Positions 51,370-59,825 of a DNA stretch of 64,000 nucleotides are shown piece after piece. How positions within the stretch are numbered: position 1 is the first letter of the stretch; every line of letters starts with the position of its first letter. The stretch covers positions 62,001 to 126,000 of the forward strand of contig SUZX01000007.1 of assembly GCA_015059735.1 (NCBI GenBank). The letters are read 5' to 3'. The position numbers were made by a program, and so were the translations under genes. The DNA is from Rikenellaceae bacterium. Lineage in GTDB: Bacteria > Bacteroidota > Bacteroidia > Bacteroidales > Rikenellaceae. The notes beneath the pieces were generated by a model that was not told where the DNA came from, searched no databases, and was given only the letters and a program-made list of their open reading frames with translations.

Positions 51370-53970
51370 ATGAAACTATATTTTGACATCGAATATTATA
51401 CACGTTGGGGTGAGCAACTTGTTTTGCAGATCAACGACCGACGTGTCGAGTTGCACTGCATTGATGGACACCGGTGGACAGGTTGCGTAGAGGGCCTTAC
51501 GTTTGAAAAGCCGATAGAATACCATTATGTACTCGAATGCGATGGGGTAACCGTTCGTAACGAATGGCGAAATCATAGGTTGTCATTGCCTGAAAGTGCA
51601 GTCGGTCGGCGGGTTGTTATTCGCGATCGGTGGTTGGATCGGTTGAGCGATGCCCCGTTTTACTCGACAGCTTTTACGCAGGCAATTTTTGCACGACCGA
51701 TGACTGACCATACTCCTCAAACTGTGGGTAATGTTACTCTGCAAACATCGTTTCCGGCTATTCGATCCGACGAGGTTTTGGCCATAGCCGGAAGTGGTAA
51801 GGTGTTGCGGGAGTGGCAACGCATCGTTCCGCTCGACGATAGTTGTTTTCCCATGTGGCGGGTGACGTTGCCCGTAACTGAGCCGTTTGAATATAAGTTT
51901 TTGATTGTCGATCGCGCCACGTTGACCCCTCGCTGTTGGGAAGAGGGTGAGAATCGTCGATGGGAGGAAGTTCCTGTTGCCGGTGAACATTTGCTTGAAA
52001 TGTCTGCCGTGCCTCGAATCCCCGATCGGCAATGGCGAGGTGCCGGCACTGCAATTCCACTCTTCTCGTTACGTTCGGAGAAAGGTTTTGGTATTGGAGA
52101 GTTCGAAGATTTGAAACTCTTGGTCGATTGGGCTGTGGTGACCGGACAAAAGGTGTTGCAACTTTTGCCGATCAACGATACAACGATGGCGCGTACATGG
52201 GAAGATTCGTATCCGTATAATGCTAATTCGTCGTTTGCTCTGCATCCGCAGTTTATCCGACTTACCGAGGCCGGTGTTGAGGAAAACGATGAGTTTCGAT
52301 GTTTGCGCAAAGAACTGAATAGCCTTCCCACTGTGGATTATGAACGAGTCAATCTGCTCAAAGAACGGCTGTTACGCGAATTATACAAAACGCAGGGGGC
52401 GAAAGTCTCGATGCGGCAGGATTACCGAAAGTTTGTCGAGGATAATACCGCGTGGCTCACTCCTTATGCCGCATTCTGTGTGTTGCGTGATCGTTTCGGA
52501 TCGGCCGATTTTACGCAATGGGGCGAATATGCGGTCTATGATCAGACGCAGATCGAAACGTTGTGCCGAGAAGAGTCGGAAAATGTCGGTTACTATTATT
52601 ATGTGCAATACCACCTACATTGCCAATTGACCGCAGTGCGCGACTATGCACATGCTCACGGAATTGTGTTGAAAGGTGATCTGCCGATTGGTGTCAGTCG
52701 AACGAGTTGCGACGCGTGGTGCTCACCCGAACTTTTCCGTATGGATTCGCAGGCGGGAGCTCCCCCCGATGCATTCTCGGCTTCGGGGCAGAATTGGGGC
52801 TTCCCGACCTACAATTGGGAGCGGATGGCACAAGACAATTACGCATGGTGGCGGGCTCGTTTGCGAAAGATGTCGGCCTATTTCGATGCCTTTCGGATCG
52901 ATCATCTATTGGGATTTTTCCGTATTTGGGAGATCCCGTTGCATGCCATACATGGCGTGTTGGGACATTTCAATCCTGCATTACCCTATTCGGCCGAAGA
53001 GTTGCGAGATCGGGGTTTTGATCTCTCGGAGGGGAGATATGTCACTCCGAGTATCGATAAAGAGTTGCTGATCGAGTTGTTCGGTGAGTTGGCCGAAGAG
53101 GTGCAGACCAAGTATGTTCGCGATGGACATCTGATTCCATCCTATGATACCCAACGAAAAGTCGCCGCGCAGCTTGTTGCCCGTGATCCGCATACGGGAC
53201 GGTTACGCGAGGGGCTGATGAGACTGCTCGACGATGTTTTATTTGTCGAAGATCCCGTGCGTCGAGGCTGTTATCATCCGCGTATTGCAGCGCAATCGAC
53301 CATTGCATATCGCCGACTCGACGAGCAACGGCGCGAGGCATTCAATCGGTTGCACGATGATTTTTTCTATCGGCGTCACGATGTCTTTTGGCGGGAGTCG
53401 GCTATGCGCAAACTTCCGGCGTTGCTCGAAGCTACGGAGATGTTGGCCTGCGGCGAGGATCTCGGCATGATTCCGGAGTGTGTGCCACAGACGATGCAGG
53501 ATTTGCGGATTCTCTCGCTGGAAATTCAGCGTATGCCCAAGCATCCGGCCGAGACCTTTGCCGATCCTGCGCACTACCCTTATCTGTCGGTTTGTACTAC
53601 CTCAACGCACGATATGAGCCCGATTCGTGCATGGTGGAATGAAAACAGAGAACTTACACAACGTTTTTGGCATGAGGAGTTGGGGCAAAGCGGAGAAGCT
53701 CCGCTCGACTGTGAGCCGTGGATCTGCCAACGCATCGTCGAACAACATCTTGCTTCACCGGCAATGTTTGCGATTTTGCCGTTGCAGGATTGGTTGGCAA
53801 TTGATGGTGGATTGCGCTACCGCGATCCGGAGAAAGAGCGGATCAATATACCGGCAGTCCCGCGTCACTATTGGCGCTATCGGATGCACCTCACCCTGGA
53901 ACAACTGCTTGAAGAAAAGTCGTTCAACGCAAAACTCGCCGAGTTGATCACGATGAGTGGGAGGAATTAA
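51370..53970 (+). CDS. malQ: 4-alpha-glucanotransferase with N-terminal starch-binding domains (GH77)
   Basis: 866 residues from ATG 51370 (MKLYFDIEYYTRWGEQL). Two CBM20-like domains (about 1-110 and 125-245) lead the GH77 barrel, the DPE2-like layout common in Bacteroidetes. Catalytic landmarks: FDAFRIDHLLGFFRIWEIP with the nucleophile Asp, MLACGEDLGMIPECV with the acid Glu, STHDMSPIRAW with the third Asp, and GDLPIGVSRTSCDAW. It transfers glucans between malto-oligosaccharides or glycogen branches in the cytoplasm. Monocistronic; no glycogen genes are near. Confidence 0.94.
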   Translation: MKLYFDIEYYTRWGEQLVLQINDRRVELHCIDGHRWTGCVEGLTFEKPIEYHYVLECDGVTVRNEWRNHRLSLPESAVGRRVVIRDRWLDRLSDAPFYSTAFTQAIFARPMTDHTPQTVGNVTLQTSFPAIRSDEVLAIAGSGKVLREWQRIVPLDDSCFPMWRVTLPVTEPFEYKFLIVDRATLTPRCWEEGENRRWEEVPVAGEHLLEMSAVPRIPDRQWRGAGTAIPLFSLRSEKGFGIGEFEDLKLLVDWAVVTGQKVLQLLPINDTTMARTWEDSYPYNANSSFALHPQFIRLTEAGVEENDEFRCLRKELNSLPTVDYERVNLLKERLLRELYKTQGAKVSMRQDYRKFVEDNTAWLTPYAAFCVLRDRFGSADFTQWGEYAVYDQTQIETLCREESENVGYYYYVQYHLHCQLTAVRDYAHAHGIVLKGDLPIGVSRTSCDAWCSPELFRMDSQAGAPPDAFSASGQNWGFPTYNWERMAQDNYAWWRARLRKMSAYFDAFRIDHLLGFFRIWEIPLHAIHGVLGHFNPALPYSAEELRDRGFDLSEGRYVTPSIDKELLIELFGELAEEVQTKYVRDGHLIPSYDTQRKVAAQLVARDPHTGRLREGLMRLLDDVLFVEDPVRRGCYHPRIAAQSTIAYRRLDEQRREAFNRLHDDFFYRRHDVFWRESAMRKLPALLEATEMLACGEDLGMIPECVPQTMQDLRILSLEIQRMPKHPAETFADPAHYPYLSVCTTSTHDMSPIRAWWNENRELTQRFWHEELGQSGEAPLDCEPWICQRIVEQHLASPAMFAILPLQDWLAIDGGLRYRDPEKERINIPAVPRHYWRYRMHLTLEQLLEEKSFNAKLAELITMSGRN

Positions 53971-54069
53971 AAGCTACAATAATTTAGGGTTATTGGGAAT
54001 AAGGGCTGCCAAAGAGGCAAGGAAAGCCTCAAAAGTGGGTTGACACCTTTCTCGCTGATATGAAAAACC

Positions 54070-54095
54070 CTCCGTTCCTCAATCGAGAAGCGGAG
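54070..54095 (-). terminator. Terminator-like hairpin with no known gene upstream
   Basis: Minus strand CTCCGCTTCTCGATTGAGGAACGGAG folds with CTCCG/CGGAG plus TTC/GAA, followed shortly by TTTTT (54063-54067). The only minus-strand sequence between it and the next terminator (54294) is noncoding. Confidence 0.45.
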
Positions 54096-54120
54096 AGTTC
54101 TTGTAGGTCAAAGGTTGAGG

Positions 54121-54140
54121 TACGCACGCGCACGTGCGTA
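54121..54140. repeat. 20-bp alternating purine-pyrimidine tract
   Basis: TACGCACGCGCACGTGCGTA alternates pyrimidine and purine at every step and also forms a 7-bp inverted repeat (TACGCAC/GTGCGTA). Such DNA can adopt Z-form or cruciform structure. Confidence 0.7.
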
Positions 54141-54293
54141 GTCTTTACACACTACGTGTACATGTCCATTTGCACATACGATTGACTTCTACAAATTATA
54201 CTCTATACATCTGTATATAGCTAAAACGCCTATACACACATTTTGCGACCCCTATTTTTTAGATGTACCGATACATCTGCGTTCCGTCGCAAA

Positions 54294-54322
54294 CAAAAAG
54301 GCCGTCGAGCAATCGACGGCCT
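54294..54322 (-). terminator. Terminator of the 34-residue ORF
   Basis: Perfect 10-bp stem AGGCCGTCGA / TCGACGGCCT (54299-54308, 54313-54322), then TTTTTG on the minus strand. It begins 6 bases after the small ORF stop. Confidence 0.9.
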
Positions 54323-54327
54323 ACAAA

Positions 54328-54432
54328 CTACTTTTTAGAACCAAGACGCCAAATAAGACGTATTAAACCGATCCAAAACACAACACCGGTAATCGCCATG
54401 AAAACAGTAATTATAATTAAAAAAAAGTCCAT
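54328..54432 (-). CDS. Small predicted membrane protein, 34 residues
   Basis: ATG at 54432 to TAG at 54328. The sequence is one hydrophobic helix (MDFFLIIITVFMAITGVVFW, then IGLIRLIWRL) with a positively charged tail GSKK, giving a clear inside-positive orientation. A strong terminator follows at 6 bases and TATATTTG lies 3 bases upstream of the ATG. It is 24 bases downstream of the lipocalin-like fragment on the same strand and may be cotranscribed. No family recognised; too short for usual gene callers. Confidence 0.6.
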   Translation of the reverse strand: MDFFLIIITVFMAITGVVFWIGLIRLIWRLGSKK

Positions 54433-54435
54433 GCG

Positions 54436-54443
54436 CAAATATA
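54436..54443 (-). promoter_or_regulatory. -7-like element before the small ORF
   Basis: TATATTTG on the minus strand three bases before the ATG; TTG at -33 not found, so this may be chance in AT-rich DNA. Confidence 0.35.
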
Positions 54444-54456
54444 AATCTTTTATTTA

Positions 54457-54825
54457 TTAATTACGACCTTTACCGGCAAATTTACCACCTATAATACCAC
54501 CAAGAGCGTTAAATTGTCGTGAAAACGAGTAGGAGTCCCCATCCTTATCCATATAAACAAGTCTTGATTCTGTTAACATTGTAACGATATATATGTGACT
54601 TGCTCTATCGTCGAAACTCATAGTGAGGGTAGATCCGCTGTATTTGTATGAGCCATTTTTTACCTCCCACCAGTCTTCTGTGAAACGACCGTTTTCATAG
54701 AATGTTAGAGTACACCCACCCTCCGTAAAATGCGGAAGAATACCATATTCTCGGGGTATTGCGGCGACAAATTTCGGAAAAAGGTTGCTGAAAATCAATA
54801 TTGCCCGAATGCTATGTTTCTTCAA
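54457..54825 (-). CDS. Lipocalin-like fragment, probably 5'-truncated
   Basis: 122 residues if read from a TTG at 54825; no ATG is available, and the frame is open back to 54885 with no better start. The core TEGGCTLTFYENGRFTEDWWEVKNGSYKYSGSTLTMSFDD resembles lipocalin-like/DUF calycin domains of Bacteroidetes lipoproteins, which normally have an N-terminal lipobox and W-x-L opening; both are missing. A terminator (54869-54904) lies just upstream. I read it as a truncated gene, but use of the TTG cannot be excluded. Confidence 0.45.
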   Translation of the reverse strand: MKKHSIRAILIFSNLFPKFVAAIPREYGILPHFTEGGCTLTFYENGRFTEDWWEVKNGSYKYSGSTLTMSFDDRASHIYIVTMLTESRLVYMDKDGDSYSFSRQFNALGGIIGGKFAGKGRN

Positions 54826-54868
54826 CTTGGGGGAGATCGCGACAAATGGTAGGTGTGCAGAAAATAAA

Positions 54869-54904
54869 CGAACCTGTCTAACAAATCAAAGTTAGGCAGG
54901 TTCG
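54869..54904 (-). terminator. Terminator of the clpC-like gene
   Basis: 14-bp stem with one G-T pair: CGAACCTGTCTAAC (54869-54882) and GTTAGGCAGGTTCG (54891-54904); minus strand continues TTTATTTTC. It is 84 bases past the gene end. T-rich sequence also follows on the plus strand. Confidence 0.75.
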
Positions 54905-54987
54905 GCTTGTTTTTGATAATTCCGAAGAGAGGTTGCAATATAGTCTTCTTCGGAAATACCATTTCATTTTAGGAATATTGCATCTGT

Positions 54988-57435
54988 TTATGCAACTCGT
55001 AACCGCACTCCGTGCATCTTGTCGGCTTCGACTACTATCGTGTCGCCGGTTTGCAGTGATCCGGCGATGATCAGTGCTGAAAGTGGCTCCTCGACTTGAT
55101 CGGCCAATGTGCGTTTGAGTGAACGTACGCCATAGCGAGTTTCGTATCCCATTGTCGCCAATCGTCGTTTAGCCGAAGAGGTAATCCGCAGTTTGTACCC
55201 AAGATGTTCGGTGCGGAGAGCCAATCCGTTTAGTTCCAACTCCACGATCTGCTCCACATCGTCGATCTCCAATGTGCGGAATACCACAATGTCGTCGATA
55301 CGATTCAGAAATTCCGGAGCAAAAGTGTGTTCCAAAGCCTTGCGATATTCGCCTTGCGAGATCTTTCCGATGATTTTCTCTTTTGATGTGGTATTGTATC
55401 CTACGTGTGCGGCACGTTGTGCGGCAGTCCGTGATCCGACATTCGAAGTCATGATCAAAATCGTATTGCGGAAATCGACCTTGCGCCCCGAGCCGTCGGT
55501 CAAATGCCCTTCGTCGAATATTTGGAGCATAGCATTGAACACTTCCGGATGCGCTTTCTCGATCTCGTCGAACAATACTACGGCATAGGGCTGACGGCGT
55601 ACCGCCTCGGTGAGTTGGCCTCCTTCGCCATAACCGACGTACCCGGGAGGCGATCCGATCAATCGGGCAACGTTATGCTTTTCGGCATATTCACTCATGT
55701 CAATGCGGATCAATCCGCGATGTTCATCGAAAAGCCATTTCGAAATTTCTTTGGCCAACAACGTCTTGCCTACTCCCGTAGGACCTACGAACAAGAAAAC
55801 TCCGATCGGGCGATGCTCGTCGCGCAGGCCTGCTCGCGAGCGACGGATTGTCTGCGAAATACGTTCTACGGCCTCTTGTTGGCCGATAACTCGTCCGGCA
55901 AGGTGGGTGTCCAACTGCTGCAATCGCTGTTTCTCGTCACCCGAAATTCGTTCGGCCGGAATACCGGTCATGGAGGTGATTACTTGGCGAATATGCTCTT
56001 CGGTGATTGTTGTCGGCTGATTTGCAAGTGCTTGTTGCCATTCCGTTCGATACTCATTGACTTTTGATCTCAACGCGATTTCACGCAATCGTGCTTCTGT
56101 CGCTTTTTCATAGACCAGTGTTGCTATGGCTTCGCGTCGCTCACGTTGTGCTTCGCTGAGTGTAGCCCTCATGGTGCGTAGCTCTTGGGGTTCACGAGCT
56201 GAAAGCAAATGAATGCGAGAACCGGCCTCATCTAGCACATCGATTGCCTTGTCCGGAAAATAACGGTCGGTGATGTATCGTCCGGTGAGTGTTACGCAGG
56301 CTTGTAGCGCTTCCTCCGAATAACACACCTTATGATGTTGTTCGTAGTGTGGGGCAATGTTGCGCAAGATGCGTAGAGTCTGTTCGGGAGTTGTCGGCTC
56401 AATCATCACACGCTGAAAGCGACGTTCGAGTGCAGCATCGCGTTCGATATTTTCGCGATACTCGTTGAGAGTTGTAGCCCCAATGGTTTGCAACTCCCCT
56501 CGGGCAAGTGCAGGTTTGAGAATATTTGCAGTGTCAAGGCTGCCTTGTGTAGAGCCAGCGCCGACGATGGTATGAATCTCGTCGATGAAAAGAATGGTGT
56601 CATTGGCTTTGCGCAGTTCATCGAGGAGTTGCTGCATGCGTTCTTCGAACTCTCCTCGGAATTTTGTTCCGGCAACCAGAGATGAGATGTCTAATGAAAA
56701 TATGCGCTTGTCGGCAAGCGTGTAGGGAACATCTCCTGTCGCAATGCGCAGAGCAAGTCCTTCCACCACAGCACTTTTGCCGACGCCAGCCTCGCCGATC
56801 AGCATCGGATTGTTCTTCTTGCGTCGAGAGAGAATCTGCACCACACGCTCGATCTCTGTTTCGCGGCCTATCACAGGGTCGATCTTTCCTTCGCGGGCTT
56901 GTCTGGTGAGGTCTATCCCGAATTTGTCGAGTTGACGGTTGACCTCGTGCGGTTTGTTCTCAGCATCGAAGTCGAGAGCGTGGATATGGATTTCGGTGCG
57001 AAAATCATCCCCTGATGCGAATTTGCGCAACTCTTCGGCAAGTATATGATCGGTTATTCCATATCGTTTCAATACACGAGCCGTAGCTGTCGTAGAATCG
57101 GCAACAATCGCCTGCAATGCATGAGCAGTGGATATACTGCGGGTGTCGGAGATGGTTGTGCGTAACTCTTCTGTGAAAGCCTTGTAGAATGTTTCTGGTG
57201 TTTGCGAGTTCTGCTCTTTCGGAGAGGCAATCTCCTGCTCAATGCGCAGACGTGCTTGGTATAATTCCCAATCTTTCAGTTTCGTAGATATTAATTGATG
57301 GGCCAATGATCCCTCTTCGCGGAGAAGTTCCAACGTTAGAAAATCTTTGAAAGCGTGGGTGATACCTGCTTTTGTGGTGTTGAACGCCGCGCGGGCGATG
57401 ATACCATCGAGCGTTTTCGAAATTTTCGGTTGCAT
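54988..57435 (-). CDS. clpC: ClpC/ClpA-type AAA+ unfoldase
   Basis: 815 residues from ATG 57435 ([19 protein letters not shown]); a longer in-frame start adds 42 unlikely residues. N domain (1-150, quite divergent), AAA domain 1 with GEAGVGKSA and [12 protein letters not shown], a short middle region (about 405-460) far smaller than the ClpB M domain, and AAA domain 2 with [13 protein letters not shown] and [11 protein letters not shown]. The size and short middle fit ClpC/ClpA partners of ClpP. The expected ClpP-docking tripeptide [LIV]-G-[FL] position reads [10 protein letters not shown], i.e. V-G-Y, so ClpP binding is uncertain. Divergent from the DeoR gene. Confidence 0.85.
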   Translation of the reverse strand: MQPKISKTLDGIIARAAFNTTKAGITHAFKDFLTLELLREEGSLAHQLISTKLKDWELYQARLRIEQEIASPKEQNSQTPETFYKAFTEELRTTISDTRSISTAHALQAIVADSTTATARVLKRYGITDHILAEELRKFASGDDFRTEIHIHALDFDAENKPHEVNRQLDKFGIDLTRQAREGKIDPVIGRETEIERVVQILSRRKKNNPMLIGEAGVGKSAVVEGLALRIATGDVPYTLADKRIFSLDISSLVAGTKFRGEFEERMQQLLDELRKANDTILFIDEIHTIVGAGSTQGSLDTANILKPALARGELQTIGATTLNEYRENIERDAALERRFQRVMIEPTTPEQTLRILRNIAPHYEQHHKVCYSEEALQACVTLTGRYITDRYFPDKAIDVLDEAGSRIHLLSAREPQELRTMRATLSEAQRERREAIATLVYEKATEARLREIALRSKVNEYRTEWQQALANQPTTITEEHIRQVITSMTGIPAERISGDEKQRLQQLDTHLAGRVIGQQEAVERISQTIRRSRAGLRDEHRPIGVFLFVGPTGVGKTLLAKEISKWLFDEHRGLIRIDMSEYAEKHNVARLIGSPPGYVGYGEGGQLTEAVRRQPYAVVLFDEIEKAHPEVFNAMLQIFDEGHLTDGSGRKVDFRNTILIMTSNVGSRTAAQRAAHVGYNTTSKEKIIGKISQGEYRKALEHTFAPEFLNRIDDIVVFRTLEIDDVEQIVELELNGLALRTEHLGYKLRITSSAKRRLATMGYETRYGVRSLKRTLADQVEEPLSALIIAGSLQTGDTIVVEADKMHGVRLRVA

Positions 57436-57614
57436 ATATTTATATCCTTTTTTAATCTCGCATTCATAACGAAGACTTTTTATCGGATAGTATGTCGCAG
57501 GAGTAGGTCTAAATGACTGAAATTTGAAACTGGATAGAATAGAATGAGTTGGATTTATCATTCAAAATCGAAAAATTTTTGTACCTTGCCGTGAAAATTT
57601 AAGATAGCAATTTC

Positions 57615-58409
57615 ATGAATAAATTGGACGAGAATAATCACTTAATATTAACAGAACGCCACGAGCAGATTCTTGCGTTACTGCGTCAACGCGGATCCAT
57701 GTCGGTCGTGCAATTGTCCGAATATTTTAAGGTCTCGGAAGTCACTATTCGTAAGGACCTTACAGTCCTTGAACAGCAAAAACGACTTTACAGAACGCAC
57801 GGCAGTGCGATTTTGATCAGTCCATATATCGGCAACCGACATGTTAACGAGAAAGAGAAGCGTTGTGTGGCCGAAAAGCAAAGTATTGGAGCTGCTGCTG
57901 CAACGTTGATTGCCGAAGATGACTCGGTGATTATTGCTTCGGGTACCACCATGACCTTTTTGTCGCGGGAGATACAGCCGAAGGGACGATTGACCGTTAT
58001 TACCTCCTCGGTGCTTGTAACACAGATTCTTTCGCAACAGGAGCAGGCTGATGTTATCCAGCTGGGAGGCATTACGCGCCGGACTTCGATGTCGGTGGTC
58101 GGACCTTTTGCTGAGCGCATGTTGCATGGGTTCAATTGCAGCAAACTCTTTATTGGAGTAGATGGTGTTGATCCCGATTTCGGTCTGACTACTACCGATA
58201 TGATGGAGGCCTCGCTCAATCGAGCAATGATCGATGCGGCACAAAAGGTGATCGTATTAGCTGATAGTTCGAAGTTCGGACGTCGAGGATTTAGTAAAAT
58301 TTGCGGTATTGAAGATGTCGATTTGGTAATTACCGATAGTGGGACACCGAAACTATTTCTCGATAAATTGCGCGAACAAGGGATCGAAGTTTGGGTAGTC
58401 GAGAAATAG
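57615..58409 (+). CDS. DeoR/GlpR-family transcriptional regulator
   Basis: 264 residues. N-terminal winged helix: RHEQILALLRQRGSMSVVQLSEYFKVSEVTIRKDLTVLEQQKRLYRTHGSAIL (the DeoR signature). C-terminal DeoRC sugar-phosphate sensor: IIASGTTMTFLSREI, LGGITRRTSMSVVGPFAE, LFIGVDGVDPDFGLTTTDMMEA, VLADSSKFGRRGF. Such regulators repress sugar-use genes until a phosphosugar binds. Likely target cannot be named: it is divergent from clpC and convergent with GDPD. Terminator follows. Confidence 0.93.
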   Translation: MNKLDENNHLILTERHEQILALLRQRGSMSVVQLSEYFKVSEVTIRKDLTVLEQQKRLYRTHGSAILISPYIGNRHVNEKEKRCVAEKQSIGAAAATLIAEDDSVIIASGTTMTFLSREIQPKGRLTVITSSVLVTQILSQQEQADVIQLGGITRRTSMSVVGPFAERMLHGFNCSKLFIGVDGVDPDFGLTTTDMMEASLNRAMIDAAQKVIVLADSSKFGRRGFSKICGIEDVDLVITDSGTPKLFLDKLREQGIEVWVVEK

Positions 58410-58426
58410 TGCCATACGATACATAT

Positions 58427-58462
58427 AAAAACGGTCGCCCTTGAAAAAGAGTGACCGTTTTT
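58427..58462. terminator. Bidirectional terminator
   Basis: AAAAACGGTC (58427-58436) with GACCGTTTTT (58453-58462), between the convergent DeoR and GDPD genes. The A and T runs are part of the stem, so it can act both ways. Confidence 0.85.
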
Positions 58463-58480
58463 GTGTGCTGTTATGGAGAA

Positions 58481-59245
58481 CTATTTTTTCAGTAAGGCTT
58501 GCAATTGCTCGGGGTGGTCGGTTGTGATATAATCCACCCCCATATCGATAAAGTAGCGCATATCCTCCTCTTTGTTTACCGTCCAAACATTCACCTCCAA
58601 ACCGAGTTTGTGAGCGGCTTTTATCCATTCGGGGTGCTTGCGTAATACCTTATGCGAGTAGTCGATACCTGTCAAGCCGAGCTTTTTGATGCTTTTGGGA
58701 GGTAGATCGCCATTGAGGTAGTGAATACGACCGTCGGGTAGCAGTTTGCGAAAAGCCAAACACGCATTGATCGAGAAACAGATAATGTCGGTATTGTTCA
58801 ACAATTTGTATTTGCGCAGTGCCTTTACGATCTTTTCAGCAGCGAGATCTTCGCGTTTGAGGTCGGAGAGTGATTTCATTTCGAGAATCAAACGCGTATT
58901 GGGTTTCGAGGCTGCCAATTTCAGATAAGCATCGAGTGTCGGGATGTTCTCTCCGTTGGGAAGCACGATCGAGGTGATCAAGTTGGCCTTGTCCTTCTCC
59001 ATGTTGATCTTTGTACCTTTATACACGCGATCATGATTGACTACTAACTTATTATCGCCCGTAAACCATACATCCATCTCCGAGCCGAATACGCCTATGG
59101 CATCGGCTTTGGTATAGGATGCGATCGAATTTTGAGCCGAGCCGGCTGTTTTCCAATACCCGCGATGGGCAATTACTTTGGGTTGGGCTGCAACAGTTGC
59201 AGTAACGACCAACAGAGAGAGGGTTAAAGAGAGTAACTTTTTCAT
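58481..59245 (-). CDS. Secreted glycerophosphodiester phosphodiesterase
   Basis: 254 residues with signal peptide (LLSLTLSLLVVTATVAAQ). GDPD motifs: VIAHRGYWKTAGSAQNS (catalytic His and Arg), FGSEMDVWFTGDNKLVVNHD (Glu/Asp metal ligands and second His), LILEMKS, VNVWTVNKEEDMRYFIDMGVDYITTDHPE. It hydrolyses glycerophosphodiesters to glycerol 3-phosphate and an alcohol, here in the periplasm. 42 bases after the phosphoesterase gene; may share its transcript. Confidence 0.93.
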   Translation of the reverse strand: MKKLLSLTLSLLVVTATVAAQPKVIAHRGYWKTAGSAQNSIASYTKADAIGVFGSEMDVWFTGDNKLVVNHDRVYKGTKINMEKDKANLITSIVLPNGENIPTLDAYLKLAASKPNTRLILEMKSLSDLKREDLAAEKIVKALRKYKLLNNTDIICFSINACLAFRKLLPDGRIHYLNGDLPPKSIKKLGLTGIDYSHKVLRKHPEWIKAAHKLGLEVNVWTVNKEEDMRYFIDMGVDYITTDHPEQLQALLKK

Positions 59246-59287
59246 ATCTATTAAGTTTTAAGTAGCTGAAATATTAAATTTTGTGGA

Positions 59288-59779
59288 TCAACGTGGCCAT
59301 TCTCCGACCTCCATATCACGCATGTCGGCTCCGTCGATGGTAAAACGGATTGCGGTACGTACTTTGTGAAACCCGAACTGCCCCGCAGCACCCGGATTGA
59401 CATGCAAAAGATCATAAACCGGATCGTATAATACACGGAGGATGTGGGAGTGCCCGGCAATAAAGAGTTTGGGATGCAATGTTTGTATTTTAGCGATGGC
59501 TCGCGGATCATAATGGCGCGGATAGCCACCAATATGGGTCATCAGCACCGGCACATCCTCGCAGCGAAACGATGCAAACGGTGGATATACTCGGCGTGTC
59601 ATGCCCCCGTCAATATTGCCACAAACAGCTCGCAGCGGTTTGAAAGTGGCAATCTCATCGGCCAATTCGAGCGAGCCGATATCGCCGGCATGCCAAATTT
59701 CATCGACATCGCGCAAAAAATTGCGCAACACCTCATCGAAAGTTCCATGTGTATCGGATATGATGCCGATGCGTTTCAT
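59288..59779 (-). CDS. YfcE/MJ0936-type metallophosphoesterase
   Basis: 163 residues with the complete calcineurin-like set: GIISDTHGTFD (D-x-H), WHAGDIG (GD), CGNIDGG (GN-D), LMTHIGGYP (H) and AGHSHILRV (GHSH). The family hydrolyses phosphodiesters with Mn2+ and has no fixed physiological substrate. Its standard MKRIGIISDTHG start is 5 bases after a TATCTTTG box. Between rarA and GDPD on the same strand. Confidence 0.92.
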   Translation of the reverse strand: MKRIGIISDTHGTFDEVLRNFLRDVDEIWHAGDIGSLELADEIATFKPLRAVCGNIDGGMTRRVYPPFASFRCEDVPVLMTHIGGYPRHYDPRAIAKIQTLHPKLFIAGHSHILRVLYDPVYDLLHVNPGAAGQFGFHKVRTAIRFTIDGADMRDMEVGEWPR

Positions 59780-59784
59780 AAGAA

Positions 59785-59792
59785 CAAAGATA
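59785..59792 (-). promoter_or_regulatory. -7 element of the phosphoesterase gene
   Basis: TATCTTTG on the minus strand ends 5 bases before the ATG, again implying a leaderless transcript. Confidence 0.5.
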
Positions 59793-59825
59793 GTGAAAAA
59801 ATCGGAAGAAAGGTATTGAGGACAA

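Larger units (their letters stand above)
53971..54293. other. Structured gene-free region downstream of malQ
   Basis: No gene supported. It contains a terminator-like hairpin on the minus strand (54070-54095), a 20-bp alternating purine-pyrimidine palindrome-like tract (54121-54140), shorter alternating tracts to 54240, and a nested hairpin (outer stem TTTGCGAC/GTCGCAAA at 54242-54249 and 54286-54293; inner AGATGTA/TACATCT at 54261-54278). Could hold a small RNA or be the scar of lost DNA. Confidence 0.5.

Noticed and set aside
54263..54460. 65-codon plus-strand ORF after malQ
   Set aside because: It overlaps the minus-strand 34-residue ORF and its terminator; composition is low-complexity Lys/Arg and Ile without motif.
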